A DNA stretch of 30,173 nt from an uncultured bacterium. Lineage in GTDB: Bacteria; Patescibacteriota; Minisyncoccia; Phycocordibacterales; CAWITU01. The notes under the pieces are model-generated. The model saw only the letters and a list, made by a program, of their open reading frames with translations, did not search any database and was not told the origin of the DNA. The position numbers and the translations under genes are program-made. How positions within the stretch are numbered: position 1 is the stretch's first letter; the number at the start of each line of letters is the position of its first letter. Shown one piece after another: positions 1-7,906 of this stretch. The DNA is taken from NCBI GenBank assembly GCA_903958115.1, contig CAJBRS010000101.1:1-30173 (forward strand), given 5' to 3'.

Positions 1-1563
1 AATTTCCAAGGAGTGGTTATGTATTCCGAATTGTTGGCCGGCATTTTTGTTTTGGGACTTATAACGAGTTACTTGCAAGTTAAAACTATGGGAGGGGTAG
101 GAAGACGATTACTTTTTAATTTGCGTAATAAAATATTTAATAAGCTTCAAGAACTACCGGTAGCTTTTTTCAATCAGAATAAAGCGGGGGATCTTATTTC
201 CCGCATTAACAATGATACAGATAAACTCAACCAATTTTTTGCACAAGCATTGATGCAATTTCTAAGCAACATTATCTTGATTATCGGCACGGGAGTCTTT
301 TTGTTGGTTATTGATTTCAAGCTTGGTCTTGTAGCTCTTGTTCCTGCTATTGTGGCATTGATTTTGACGCAGATTCTTTCTCCTTGGGTTAAGCGGGCGA
401 GTCTAAAGAGTCTTCGAACTCTAGGATCAATGAGTGGAGAAATTCAGGAAAGCATTAATAACTTCAAAGTTATTGTGGCGTTTAATAGACTAGATTATTT
501 CAGAAACAAATTTAAAGAATCTAATGAGGCAAACTATTCAGCTTCTGTCTCTGCTGGCATCGCTGGAAATATTTTTAATCCAATATATGTTTTAGCTTCT
601 TCTTTGGCACAGCTTGTTGTGCTAGTTTTTGGAATATATTTCATATCGGATGGGCATTTTACTGTTGGGTTGCTCATCGGTTTTTTGCTCTATGTAAACA
701 GTTTTTATAATCCATTAAGACAGCTTGCTTCTGTTTGGTCTTCCTTGCAATTAGCTCTTGCCGGGCTAGATCGTATCTCTGAAGTTTTGGCACTTGAGTC
801 AGATATTAAGATAGTCACCTCGGTATCTGCTCCAGATGGTGTTGGCGTAATGGAATTTAGGAATGTCTTTTTTCGTTACGATGACGGCGTAGAGGATGTT
901 TTGAGGCATCTGAATTTTGTTTTGGAAAAAGGAAAAACTTATGCTCTGGTCGGCCCGACTGGTGGAGGAAAGACTACCACCGCTTCTCTGATGGCGCGCC
1001 TGTATGATCCGAGCAAGGGGACAGTATATCTAGAAGGAAAAGATCTGAGATCATATAGCGCAAAAGAGCGTGTAAAAAAGATCGGGTTTATTCTTCAAGA
1101 GCCTTTCCTTTTTACTGGTACGATTCGTGAGAATATCCTTTATGGGAATGAAGAATATCAAGGACACTCCAATGAAGAATTGGTAAAAGTACTAGACGAA
1201 GCAAATCTTACAGGGTTACTCTCGCGATTCTCTGATGGTCTTGATACCAAAATTTCTCAAGGCACAGACGCTATTAGCTTAGGGCAAAAACAACTGATTG
1301 CTTTTATCAGAGCAACTCTTCGTAATCCAGATATCTTGATTTTGGATGAAGCCACTGCAAATATTGATACTGTTACCGAACAATTGTTGGAAGAAATTAT
1401 TAAAAAATTGCCAAAAAAAACCACAAAAGTCATTATTGCCCATCGTCTTAATACGATCGAAAATGCCGATGATATTTTCTTTGTGAATTCTGGTAAAGTT
1501 GCTGAAGCTGGGTCTATGCAGCGCGCAATGGAGATGTTACTTCACGACAAAAGACAGAGTTAA
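1..1563 (+). CDS. ABC exporter (fused membrane and ATPase domains), 5' end cut off by window
   Basis: This is a half-transporter of the MsbA/MdlB/LmrA type, exporting an unknown substrate across the inner membrane. The frame is open to base 1 and the product from the GTG at base 13 (516 aa) lacks the first one or two membrane helices of a normal protein of about 580 aa, so the gene starts upstream of the window. The N-terminal two-thirds is the exporter membrane domain; the coupling-helix region FFNQNKAGDLISRINNDTD is visible near residue 55. The ATPase domain has Walker A GPTGGGKTT (bases 955-981), Q-loop ILQEPF, a signature reading ISLGQKQ instead of LSGGQ (about 1273-1293), Walker B ILILDEAT (about 1333-1356) and the H-loop IAHR. 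All catalytic motifs are present, so it is probably active. The substrate cannot be told from sequence. A partner half-transporter may lie upstream. Confidence 0.93.
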   Translation, partial: NFQGVVMYSELLAGIFVLGLITSYLQVKTMGGVGRRLLFNLRNKIFNKLQELPVAFFNQNKAGDLISRINNDTDKLNQFFAQALMQFLSNIILIIGTGVFLLVIDFKLGLVALVPAIVALILTQILSPWVKRASLKSLRTLGSMSGEIQESINNFKVIVAFNRLDYFRNKFKESNEANYSASVSAGIAGNIFNPIYVLASSLAQLVVLVFGIYFISDGHFTVGLLIGFLLYVNSFYNPLRQLASVWSSLQLALAGLDRISEVLALESDIKIVTSVSAPDGVGVMEFRNVFFRYDDGVEDVLRHLNFVLEKGKTYALVGPTGGGKTTTASLMARLYDPSKGTVYLEGKDLRSYSAKERVKKIGFILQEPFLFTGTIRENILYGNEEYQGHSNEELVKVLDEANLTGLLSRFSDGLDTKISQGTDAISLGQKQLIAFIRATLRNPDILILDEATANIDTVTEQLLEEIIKKLPKKTTKVIIAHRLNTIENADDIFFVNSGKVAEAGSMQRAMEMLLHDKRQS

Positions 1564-1591
1564 AAAACTATTTAGTTTTTTGATTATTGCG

Positions 1592-1600
1592 TGGTAATCT
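1592..1600 (+). promoter_or_regulatory. Extended -10 promoter of hisD, leaderless
   Basis: TG-G-TAATCT ends six bases before the ATG at 1607. Transcription from it should start at or next to the A of the start codon. No Shine-Dalgarno sequence is present. Confidence 0.6.
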
Positions 1601-1606
1601 TTCAGT

Positions 1607-2875
1607 ATGAAAATAATAAAATATACAGATAAAAATTACTCATCTCTTCTGAGTGAGTTGGATCGTAGGTCAGCCCCATCTCTGGAGGTTGAACAGTCCG
1701 TAAAAGATATTATTAAAAGTGTTCGCGAAGGAGGAGATGCCGCCCTTATTGAATTAACTGTGAAATATGGTGGTCCTCAATTGAAAGCTTCAGATCTTCT
1801 AGAGGTTCGTAAGCCAAAAGTGGATAAGTTAGTAAATGCAGCTCTCAAGGCTTCTTATACTAATGTTCACAATTTTGCATTAAAAAGTTTGAGAAAAGAT
1901 TGGAAGATGAAAAACAAAGAAGGAGCTACGGTAGGAGAAAGATTTGATCCTTTTCAACGTGTGGGTATCTATGTGCCAGGTGGAACAGCCCCTCTGGTTT
2001 CTAGTGCGATTATGACTGTTACATTAGCAAAAACAGCCGGCGTCCCAGAAATTGTTGTTACTACACCAGCTGATGTTTCCGGCAAAATAGATGATAATCT
2101 TTTATACGCTCTGCGTTTTGCCGGAGCAACTGAAATATACAAAGTGGGAGGGGCTCAGGCTATTGCCGCTCTTACTTATGGGACAAAAACGATCAGACCT
2201 GTTCAAAAGATTTTTGGCCCAGGAAATGAATATGTCGTCGAAGCGAAGAGGCAGGTTTTTGGATCAGTCTCTGTGGATTTGTTGCCTGGTCCAAGCGAAA
2301 TAATGGTTATCGCAGATAAAACAGCAAATTCATCATGGATTGCTTCGGATCTTCTTGCCCAAGCCGAGCACGGAAAACACAGCAAAATCATTTTGGTGAC
2401 TGACTCAGAGAAGCTTCTTGTTGGAGTCCAAAATGATATCAATATACAACTTGGTAATTTAAAAAGACAAAACTTTTTAGATGAAGTGTTGAAGAGTAAT
2501 TTTGAAATAGTTTTGGTTGAGTCAATTTCTGATGCTATAAACATTGCTAATAATTATGCCCCAGAACACGTTTCGATTGCTGCAAAAAATGAAGAAAAAT
2601 TAGCTAAAAATATAATGACTGCTGGAGCGATATTTATTGGTTCTTATTCTGCTGTGGTAGCAGGTGATTTTCTTGCTGGCCCTAGTCACACCTTGCCGAC
2701 TGGTGGTGCAGGAAAATCTTTTTCAGGTCTTACTGTAGATATGTTCCAACGACGCACTAGTATTATTAAGTTTGATAAAAAGGCAATAAAAAAATCAGTA
2801 CCAGTAATTAAAATATTTAGCGATATAGAGGGTTTGGATGCTCATGGTGAATCAGGGAGGGTGAGGGGTGAGTAG
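1607..2875 (+). CDS. hisD: Histidinol dehydrogenase
   Basis: HisD (EC 1.1.1.23) oxidises L-histidinol to L-histidine in two NAD-dependent steps and is a cytoplasmic zinc homodimer. The 422 aa length is usual. Family motifs are all visible: GIYVPGGTA, GPGNEYV, the zinc ligands in LLAQAEHGKHS (Gln and His), catalytic Glu-His in YAPEHVS, the Asp before AGPSHTLPTGG, and the C-terminal zinc His in GLDAHGES. The Asn of the usual GxNHVLPT is Ser here. No other his gene lies nearby: the neighbours are an ABC exporter and a membrane-anchored protein. The ATG at 1607 is chosen because an extended -10 element stands six bases before it. The orphan state suggests either scavenging of histidinol, a scattered pathway, or a different alcohol/aldehyde substrate. 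Confidence 0.95.
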   Translation: MKIIKYTDKNYSSLLSELDRRSAPSLEVEQSVKDIIKSVREGGDAALIELTVKYGGPQLKASDLLEVRKPKVDKLVNAALKASYTNVHNFALKSLRKDWKMKNKEGATVGERFDPFQRVGIYVPGGTAPLVSSAIMTVTLAKTAGVPEIVVTTPADVSGKIDDNLLYALRFAGATEIYKVGGAQAIAALTYGTKTIRPVQKIFGPGNEYVVEAKRQVFGSVSVDLLPGPSEIMVIADKTANSSWIASDLLAQAEHGKHSKIILVTDSEKLLVGVQNDINIQLGNLKRQNFLDEVLKSNFEIVLVESISDAINIANNYAPEHVSIAAKNEEKLAKNIMTAGAIFIGSYSAVVAGDFLAGPSHTLPTGGAGKSFSGLTVDMFQRRTSIIKFDKKAIKKSVPVIKIFSDIEGLDAHGESGRVRGE

Positions 2876-2880
2876 TAGTA

Positions 2881-2889
2881 TGATATAGT
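2881..2889 (+). promoter_or_regulatory. Extended -10 promoter, near-leaderless
   Basis: TG-A-TATAGT lies eight bases before the ATG at 2898, just after the hisD stop. The transcript would carry at most a base or two of leader. Confidence 0.45.
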
Positions 2890-2897
2890 TTTGGTAT

Positions 2898-3929
2898 ATG
2901 AAAAATCACAAACGCGGTTTCCTTGGTATTGCCACATTAATTGTCGTTGCCTTAGTGTTAATTGGAGGAGGGACGTACCTTGCTCTTAGGAGTAAAAACC
3001 AAAACCATACCAACACAGCAACTTCTAGTACAGATTACCAACAAGCGAACCGTACAAGCACCACTACTATAAATAATACGGAGAGCCCTAAATTTTCTCC
3101 AAAATTTGAAATTAGTTCTGTTAGTCCAAGTGTTGTAATAGTTGGAGGAGGGATTTCAATTCAAGGAAAAGGTTTTAGCAGTACATCTAAGCTTAATTTT
3201 TACAATAAAAGTCTTTTGAAAGATGGTGGAGTCGTCGGCTATTTGACTAATCCTGAATATGTATCATCTGACGGTACAGAGATAAGATTTGTTGTAAACA
3301 ATGATTTTTTTATCCATGGTCTACAATCTACTGCAGGTGCTTATCAGGTCGCGGTGTCGGACGCGGACGTTTCAAGTAATCTAGTTAACCTTACTGTTGT
3401 TGCCCCTACCTCGGCGCAAAATAGTGCCACCAAATATACTGATCCTACCTATGGTTTCGTTTTATATTATCCTTCGGCTTGGACACTTGTTTCGAAAGGG
3501 GAGAATAAAGATATCGGAATAATTAATTTTGATAACATTGGTCCTGACGGCGGAAATTCAATTGATGTGACTGTACAAGATGGAAACAAAGTTACTACTA
3601 CAGATAATAAATTTGGAGAAGTGAGTTATTTTTATGACACGCATGATGGAGAGTGGATGACAATTGGTAATGATGGTGTGACAAAGCCCGCTAAAATCTC
3701 ATATTACACAGTTTCAGGTTTACCAGTTTTTATGGGGACCAATCGTTGGAAAACAACTATTGTTGCACTCTCGACTACTAAATTCCTAGTAATTCATATT
3801 ACAGGTTCTGGCTGGACAGCTGTTGTAGATTCTCTTACGAAAACAGTACTTAATGTTGGGCAAGATATTGATCTAACAAAGATGGGTGCTGTAATCAGGG
3901 AGGAGTTGACTGCTTCGGTCAATCAATAA
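2898..3929 (+). CDS. Membrane-anchored extracytoplasmic protein with IPT/TIG-like and PsbP-like domains
   Basis: The function is not known. The 343 aa product starts with a short basic stretch and one hydrophobic helix (about residues 8-27, GIATLIVVALVLIGGGTYLAL), which should anchor it with the rest outside. A Ser/Thr/Asn-rich linker follows (about 33-65). A beta-rich IPT/TIG-like segment comes next (about 70-168, with ISSVSPSVVIVGGGISIQG and a closing VNLTVV strand). The C-terminal part opens with YTDPTYGFVLYYPSAW, the hallmark of the PsbP-like/SLPYPSxW-type domain often seen in Patescibacteria envelope proteins. No enzyme motif is visible. The 3' end overlaps the convergent Nudix gene by 57 bases. 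Codon use matches its AT-rich neighbours. Domain names are from memory of family signatures, not from a search. Confidence 0.75.
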   Translation: MKNHKRGFLGIATLIVVALVLIGGGTYLALRSKNQNHTNTATSSTDYQQANRTSTTTINNTESPKFSPKFEISSVSPSVVIVGGGISIQGKGFSSTSKLNFYNKSLLKDGGVVGYLTNPEYVSSDGTEIRFVVNNDFFIHGLQSTAGAYQVAVSDADVSSNLVNLTVVAPTSAQNSATKYTDPTYGFVLYYPSAWTLVSKGENKDIGIINFDNIGPDGGNSIDVTVQDGNKVTTTDNKFGEVSYFYDTHDGEWMTIGNDGVTKPAKISYYTVSGLPVFMGTNRWKTTIVALSTTKFLVIHITGSGWTAVVDSLTKTVLNVGQDIDLTKMGAVIREELTASVNQ

Positions 3930-4358
3930 TTTTGTTAAGAACTCCTCAGTATAAAATGCTTTGTCTTTGGGGTGGGTTAAAATTGTTGTTACTAAATTTT
4001 TGTTTACCCATTTTATTTCTGATGTTATGTCATCTTCAGTGGAGACCTCTTCTTGTGAAGTCTTAAAAACAAAAAGGGTAATTTTTTTGTTTACTACTTC
4101 GATACCATTTGGCGTATAGACGTCAGAGGTTCTTACATAGCTTTCTAATTCTTTTTCTAAAATTAAGTCTTTTATTCCAGTCTCTTCCAAGATTTCTCTC
4201 TTGGCTGCTTCGAGAGGCGTTTCGTCTTTTTCTAAGTGGCCTTTTGGGAATGACCACGATACACTTCCTTGTTTTACTAAGACTATTTCATTTTTTTGAT
4301 TAATTATAATTCCTCCTGCACTGTGTCTTGTGAAAGTTTTGTTTTGAGTCGTCTGCAT
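3873..4358 (-). CDS. Nudix hydrolase
   Basis: This 161 aa protein should hydrolyse a nucleoside diphosphate linked to another moiety (for example oxidised dNTPs, Ap4A or an NDP-sugar). The full Nudix box GX5EX7REUXEEXGU is present as GHLEKDETPLEAAKREILEETGI (positions given here in part: Gly near residue 40, the REILEE core near 54-59). Residues 10-30 form the usual first strands, TRHSAGGIIINQKNEIVLV. The closest well-known subgroup by look is the Ap4A/mutator-type small Nudix. The gene converges on and overlaps the previous gene by 57 bases. A TATAAT lies on the minus strand at 4392-4397, which would give a short leader of roughly 27 bases. The substrate is unknown. Confidence 0.93.
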   Translation of the reverse strand: MQTTQNKTFTRHSAGGIIINQKNEIVLVKQGSVSWSFPKGHLEKDETPLEAAKREILEETGIKDLILEKELESYVRTSDVYTPNGIEVVNKKITLFVFKTSQEEVSTEDDITSEIKWVNKNLVTTILTHPKDKAFYTEEFLTKLLIDRSSQLLPDYSTHLC

Positions 4359-4391
4359 TGTTGATTGAAAAAATTAGAGTAAGGACTGTGC

Positions 4392-4397
4392 ATTATA
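4392..4397 (-). promoter_or_regulatory. Possible -10 element of the Nudix gene
   Basis: TATAAT on the minus strand lies 33 bases upstream of the ATG at 4358. No clear -35 was seen. This is weaker support than for the leaderless promoters elsewhere. Confidence 0.35.
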
Positions 4398-4445
4398 CAG
4401 ACATAAAAAAATATTTGTAAGGGGAGTTTATCCACACTTTGTTTG

Positions 4446-4454
4446 TGATAAAAT
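4446..4454 (+). promoter_or_regulatory. Extended -10 promoter, leaderless
   Basis: TG-A-TAAAAT ends exactly six bases before the ATG at 4461, the same geometry as hisD, the DsbA-like gene, the DedA-PAP2 gene and glyA. Confidence 0.6.
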
Positions 4455-4460
4455 ATATTT

Positions 4461-4739
4461 ATGATTCATATTTTAAATAGAGACGTTTATAAGGATGGGG
4501 AAAAGGTTGGTTGGGTGGAAGGAGGCCACATTTTTGAAAGTAGTGGCAAAAAGATCGGTTATATTTCTGGTAACGATATTTTTTCTTATTCTGGAAATAA
4601 AGTCGCTTATTTAAAAGGGACAGCTCTTAATAGGGTGGGGCACTCGATTGTTGTCCACACAGATGAGATAAATAAAGAGGTGACCAAGGGTGATTTTTCA
4701 GACCTTGAGAGAGCGGCTGTCTTTACTCTGTTTTCCTAG
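4461..4739 (+). CDS. Small repeat protein, beta-flower-like
   Basis: A 92 aa protein of unknown function. Residues 8-55 contain consecutive units of about 15-17 residues with the pattern G-(K)-x-(I/V)-(G/A)-(W/Y)-(V/I/L)-x-G: EKVGWVEGGHIFESSG, KKIGYISGNDIFSYSG, NKVAYLKGTALNRVG. Each unit looks like a beta-hairpin, and the pattern recalls the so-called 4-fold beta-flower small proteins (from memory, not searched). The tail (about 65-92) is less regular. There is no signal peptide or membrane helix, so it is probably cytoplasmic. The start is fixed by an extended -10 six bases upstream. The last 17 bases overlap the convergent DUF1003-like gene. Confidence 0.7.
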   Translation: MIHILNRDVYKDGEKVGWVEGGHIFESSGKKIGYISGNDIFSYSGNKVAYLKGTALNRVGHSIVVHTDEINKEVTKGDFSDLERAAVFTLFS

Positions 4740-5151
4740 CGACGATCGCTGAATGTATTTCTGACGTGAGATCGTTGTTTATTTTGATTAACTCGTGCAC
4801 TTCATCTTGAATTTTTAGCAAAGCCTCAGCATCTTTGTATGTCTGCAGTGCTTGTTTGTCGGAAGCGGCCGCAGCAACCTTCTGTCCTACCATGATAACT
4901 GATAGAAGCACTAATTGTAGAAAGGTCTGAGCTAGCCAAGAAATAGAGGTGGCTATGCCGCCGTGAATAGCGGCAGGGAGGCTGATAAGAGCTATGATGG
5001 CAAAGATATAGGCGCACCACATTGTACCAACCGCAGCGGTTATTTTTGTTGCCAAAAAGCCGTTAAAACCTATGTGTTCATGTTTCGTTAGGTGAGGTCC
5101 GACTTTTGAACGTTCCTCGATACGAGGGTGGGGGATGTGTTGTTTTGTCAT
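4723..5151 (-). CDS. DUF1003-like membrane protein
   Basis: A 142 aa inner-membrane protein of unknown function. After a polar N-terminus (1-33) come two hydrophobic helices (about 37-62, AAVGTMWCAYIFAIIALISL; and about 72-93, AQTFLQLVLLSVIMVGQK), then a charged helical tail (about 95-142). The arrangement and the VIMVGQKVAAAASDKQ stretch after the second helix match the DUF1003 family, whose members read MMSQNRQAAKDR there. An in-frame ATG at 5223 would extend it, but a minus-strand TATAAT (5158-5163) sits six bases before the ATG at 5151, so the leaderless start at 5151 is preferred. It is divergent from the six-gene block and lies next to that block's promoter. It converges on the small repeat protein. 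Confidence 0.75.
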   Translation of the reverse strand: MTKQHIPHPRIEERSKVGPHLTKHEHIGFNGFLATKITAAVGTMWCAYIFAIIALISLPAAIHGGIATSISWLAQTFLQLVLLSVIMVGQKVAAAASDKQALQTYKDAEALLKIQDEVHELIKINNDLTSEIHSAIVARKTE

Positions 5152-5157
5152 ACAATA

Positions 5158-5163
5158 ATTATA
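5158..5163 (-). promoter_or_regulatory. -10 element of the DUF1003-like gene, leaderless
   Basis: TATAAT on the minus strand stands six bases before the ATG at 5151. This decides between the 142 aa start and a longer reading from 5223. Confidence 0.55.
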
Positions 5164-5210
5164 TATGTTTAGTTCTATAATCGGAAGCTCGTAAGAGTGA
5201 GTAGAATCCC

Positions 5211-5239
5211 TTGACATAGCCATATTTTTATGCTAGCAT
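5211..5239 (+). promoter_or_regulatory. Sigma70-type promoter of the six-gene block
   Basis: A perfect -35 TTGACA (5211-5216) is followed after 17 bases by TAGCAT (5234-5239). Transcription should start near 5246, giving a leader of about 70 bases before the ATG at 5318. It differs from the -35-less promoters of the neighbouring genes. Confidence 0.7.
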
Positions 5240-5317
5240 CCGCACCAAACCTGTTTAAGTAAAACAGACTGTTCGTTGAAATTACGAACGCAACAAAAAC
5301 AAAAGGAGAAACAGACT

Positions 5318-6691
5318 ATGCCAACAAAAGCGGCACCAACTACCAGTACACCACCCGACAGTGGCGATGTTTTCGCCCGTCTTCGTCAACAAACTGATGT
5401 GGCCCTTGGCCGCGTTCAGGAGGATCGGACAACGACCCAGGAGGTTATTACCGAAATCAACACTCTTGAAGCCCAGATGTCTGAGGCTTCGAAGGTGACA
5501 GATGACACAGCCCGTGCTGCAAAAATTCGCGCTCTGACCGAGACGACACAGCAACGCGCAGCTCATATTCAGACCGAACGCCAAAACCTCGCAAGAGCCG
5601 TTGCCGGCGTTGAGGCCATGATGAGTGGAATGAGTGCAGAGTTTCAAAAACTCACTCAAGTCACACCCGAGCAGACTGCTCGAATCGAAGCTGCCAAGAA
5701 GGCCATTGTGGATGCGGAAGATGCTGTCACTACGGCGGAGAATACATCCAACATCAGATATCTTCTTTCCGGAGGCAAAGTCAAAGCGGTGAAAGCCGCT
5801 AAGGCTTTGTTGAAGGAGGCTCAAGACCGTTTGCCGATTGTAAAATCGCAGGTGGACGAAGAAGTTCGCGATCGCCTCATGAACGCTAATTTCGAGATGC
5901 TCTTTGCTGAGCTTTCGAATCGCTCAATGGGGACGGCCGCGATCTTGCGCGAAGATGTCAAAGAGGCGGGCGCCAAGATTGAAATCGTGGAAGCCCGTCT
6001 CAAGACGTGTTTGGAAGAGCGCCAAATTGCTACGGAAGCGTTGCAAGAGCTCCGCCAGAAGGTCGAAGAGCAGGAGGCAATCCTCAAGCAAGAGGAAGCC
6101 CACCTTGTTGACTTTGTTTCGGGTACGGCAGATTACTCCACACAGGACTCCAAGATCAAAACGATGCGTTCCGACATCCAAAGGCTTATTAGTCTCCGCC
6201 AGGAGGCGACGGCAGCCTTTGAGGTCAAGGAAAAAGCGGTTGAATACCACGAGGCGAGTCTGAAAGGACTCGAACAGTTGCGGGGAAATCTCCGCACCTG
6301 GATTACGAAGCTTGAGCTGGAAACGGCCGAGCAGAATATTCTCTTCAGTGTTCGTCTGACCACCATGAAGTTGCATGCCGACGAAGACGCCGGCACTCGG
6401 ATTGATGGAATGAACCGTGAAGCGCAGATTGGGAGCTTGGAAGACATCATCAAGATCGCTCGGATTTCCGGCGATCGTGCTGTCGCCATGTTTAAAGGGC
6501 ATCCGGAAACCATGCAACGCATTTCGGCTCTCAAAGCGGCTCAGGCCGAAGACATTGCCAAATTGCGGAAGGAATTCGCCGACATCTACGCTGACTTGGA
6601 GGCCAAGCACGGGATTGCTTTCGGGGCGGACAGCTCGTTCACCTACGATGGTCTCGTGTCCCAGCCAACCGGAGAGCCGGCAGCGGCCTAG
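5318..6691 (+). CDS. Long cytoplasmic coiled-coil protein (first gene of the AAA-ATPase block)
   Basis: A 457 aa protein I cannot assign to a family. It begins with a Pro/Thr-rich tail (1-16). Long charged helices with heptad-like spacing follow: about 18-105, 117-140, 155-260 (ending in QELRQKVEEQEAILKQEEAH) and 275-345, then a more compact helical region (about 355-435) and a short flexible C-terminus. There is no signal peptide or membrane helix. The all-helical layout resembles scaffold proteins of the TelA/PspA/ESCRT-III kind only in general shape; no homology is claimed. The reading frame extends to a TTG at 5276, but AAAAGGAG at 5301-5308 places the start at the ATG at 5318. A terminator follows at 6714-6751, before the next gene, so this protein is probably made in excess over those downstream. 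Base use is clearly richer in G and C than in the flanking genes. Confidence 0.85.
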   Translation: MPTKAAPTTSTPPDSGDVFARLRQQTDVALGRVQEDRTTTQEVITEINTLEAQMSEASKVTDDTARAAKIRALTETTQQRAAHIQTERQNLARAVAGVEAMMSGMSAEFQKLTQVTPEQTARIEAAKKAIVDAEDAVTTAENTSNIRYLLSGGKVKAVKAAKALLKEAQDRLPIVKSQVDEEVRDRLMNANFEMLFAELSNRSMGTAAILREDVKEAGAKIEIVEARLKTCLEERQIATEALQELRQKVEEQEAILKQEEAHLVDFVSGTADYSTQDSKIKTMRSDIQRLISLRQEATAAFEVKEKAVEYHEASLKGLEQLRGNLRTWITKLELETAEQNILFSVRLTTMKLHADEDAGTRIDGMNREAQIGSLEDIIKIARISGDRAVAMFKGHPETMQRISALKAAQAEDIAKLRKEFADIYADLEAKHGIAFGADSSFTYDGLVSQPTGEPAAA

Positions 6692-6713
6692 GCATTAGCA
6701 CACAACCTACGAG

Positions 6714-6751
6714 AGGGGGAGGAGGACACAAAACCTCCTTCCCCTTTTTTT
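6714..6751 (+). terminator. Intrinsic terminator after the coiled-coil gene
   Basis: A 12 bp stem (6714-6725 with 6734-6745, one G-U pair) with an 8-base loop runs into seven or more T residues. No new promoter was seen before the next gene at 6785, so partial read-through is expected. Confidence 0.85.
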
Positions 6752-6784
6752 CTGAAACGATAAACGAAAGGAAAATGAAAAACT

Positions 6785-7906
6785 ATGCCAGACACAATGG
6801 AAAAAGAGGCTGAAGCCATGATGCTTCCCCAAGACGGGGACTATAAGCGTTACTTCAGTCTCCTTGAGCGAACTTTTGCTTACCTTCGTCGGTGGCAAGA
6901 TTCTCGTATCAAGAATCAAGACCTTGAGCAACTTGCCATCTATGACATGTTTGCTCGGATCCTCTACACTATCCAAGCTCTTGAGATGAAATATTCTCAT
7001 TCTCTTGGTAAAAAGATGATCCTTGATCTTCACTCGTCGGGATTTCCTCATGCTGTCAGTATCATTGAAATGATGGCGGACATGAAGGCAACGCAACGCG
7101 TTGGTCCTGTCGCAAAAGAAGAGACAATACGTAATCAAATGCTTGATCACATGTTTGCTGAACACAAAAGGCCAGATGAGCTTATTGCTCTGATGGCTGA
7201 CGTGAAGTATCACGAGATGCTTGATCCCAAAAAGATCATTCAGCAATTCACTCCCGGGGGGCTTGTCCTTCTCGGAAAAGAATCAGGTGTTCGTCACTAT
7301 TTGTTCTCTTGGCTTTGCTACGATCCTGAATCGAACATTCCTCATATCCACGTCATGCTCTTTGAGCAAGACGAGGAAGTGGAGTTTCTCGAAGAAGGCT
7401 CGAGTACTTATGCAGAATTTATGAAGGCGGTAAAAGCCTTCGGTTCGCATGTGCCAAAACAGATCAATCTTGTTCTGTCCGATCTCGATCGGACAATCAA
7501 CTGGATTCATCCGAAAATGTTGGAGCGATGGAAGATCGGGCCAATCTTGTCTGAGTTTTCTGCTGATGCGGAAACGAAGCAGCCGCTTCTAGTACCACTT
7601 CGGCAATGGGGTAGTCTTGAGGATTTCATCCTCTTGATCAAGGTTGAACTTTGCAATTCAATCTCGGAAAAACAAATCAGCGAAGGGTGGTTGGAATCAG
7701 TGCTTGGTTCGAAAGTTCGTCAGATTTTTGGAGTAAATCAGGTTGATCCTGACTGCTTCGAATCGGGCGCGACGAGTATTACTCGGTACATGATTCTTCC
7801 ACATCACGTTCTACAACACCTGGATCCTTCTGTGGAGGCTTACGAAAAATATGCCACCCATAAGAGGGTTCCTTATCAAGGAGACGACATTCATGAAATC
7901 GACTAG
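6785..7906 (+). CDS. Unknown cytoplasmic protein of the AAA-ATPase block
   Basis: A 373 aa soluble protein not recognised as any family. The N-terminal half is helical and charged (YKRYFSLLERTFAYLRRWQDSR at about 20-41, shown here only as a landmark). About 155-230 looks alpha/beta (GGLVLLGKESGVRHYLFSWL, then IPHIHVMLFEQDEEVEFLE), and the C-terminal third is mixed. No P-loop, zinc cluster, nuclease or membrane motif is visible. A weak purine-rich site (AAAGGAAA near 6767-6775) precedes the ATG. Its last 14 bases overlap the start of the AAA ATPase gene, so the two are probably translationally coupled and act together, perhaps as adaptor and motor. That role is inferred from gene order only. 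Confidence 0.85.
   Translation: MPDTMEKEAEAMMLPQDGDYKRYFSLLERTFAYLRRWQDSRIKNQDLEQLAIYDMFARILYTIQALEMKYSHSLGKKMILDLHSSGFPHAVSIIEMMADMKATQRVGPVAKEETIRNQMLDHMFAEHKRPDELIALMADVKYHEMLDPKKIIQQFTPGGLVLLGKESGVRHYLFSWLCYDPESNIPHIHVMLFEQDEEVEFLEEGSSTYAEFMKAVKAFGSHVPKQINLVLSDLDRTINWIHPKMLERWKIGPILSEFSADAETKQPLLVPLRQWGSLEDFILLIKVELCNSISEKQISEGWLESVLGSKVRQIFGVNQVDPDCFESGATSITRYMILPHHVLQHLDPSVEAYEKYATHKRVPYQGDDIHEID

Noticed and set aside
4428..4436. A perfect DnaA-box 9-mer TTATCCACA, suggesting a replication origin.
   Set aside because: It is a single site without a cluster, an AT-rich unwinding region or dnaA/dnaN genes nearby.
5282..6610. Several long open frames opposite or shifted within the coiled-coil gene.
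   Set aside because: They are by-products of the GC-richer codons; they lack ribosome sites, and their products are low-complexity Ser/Arg/Cys-rich or shapeless.
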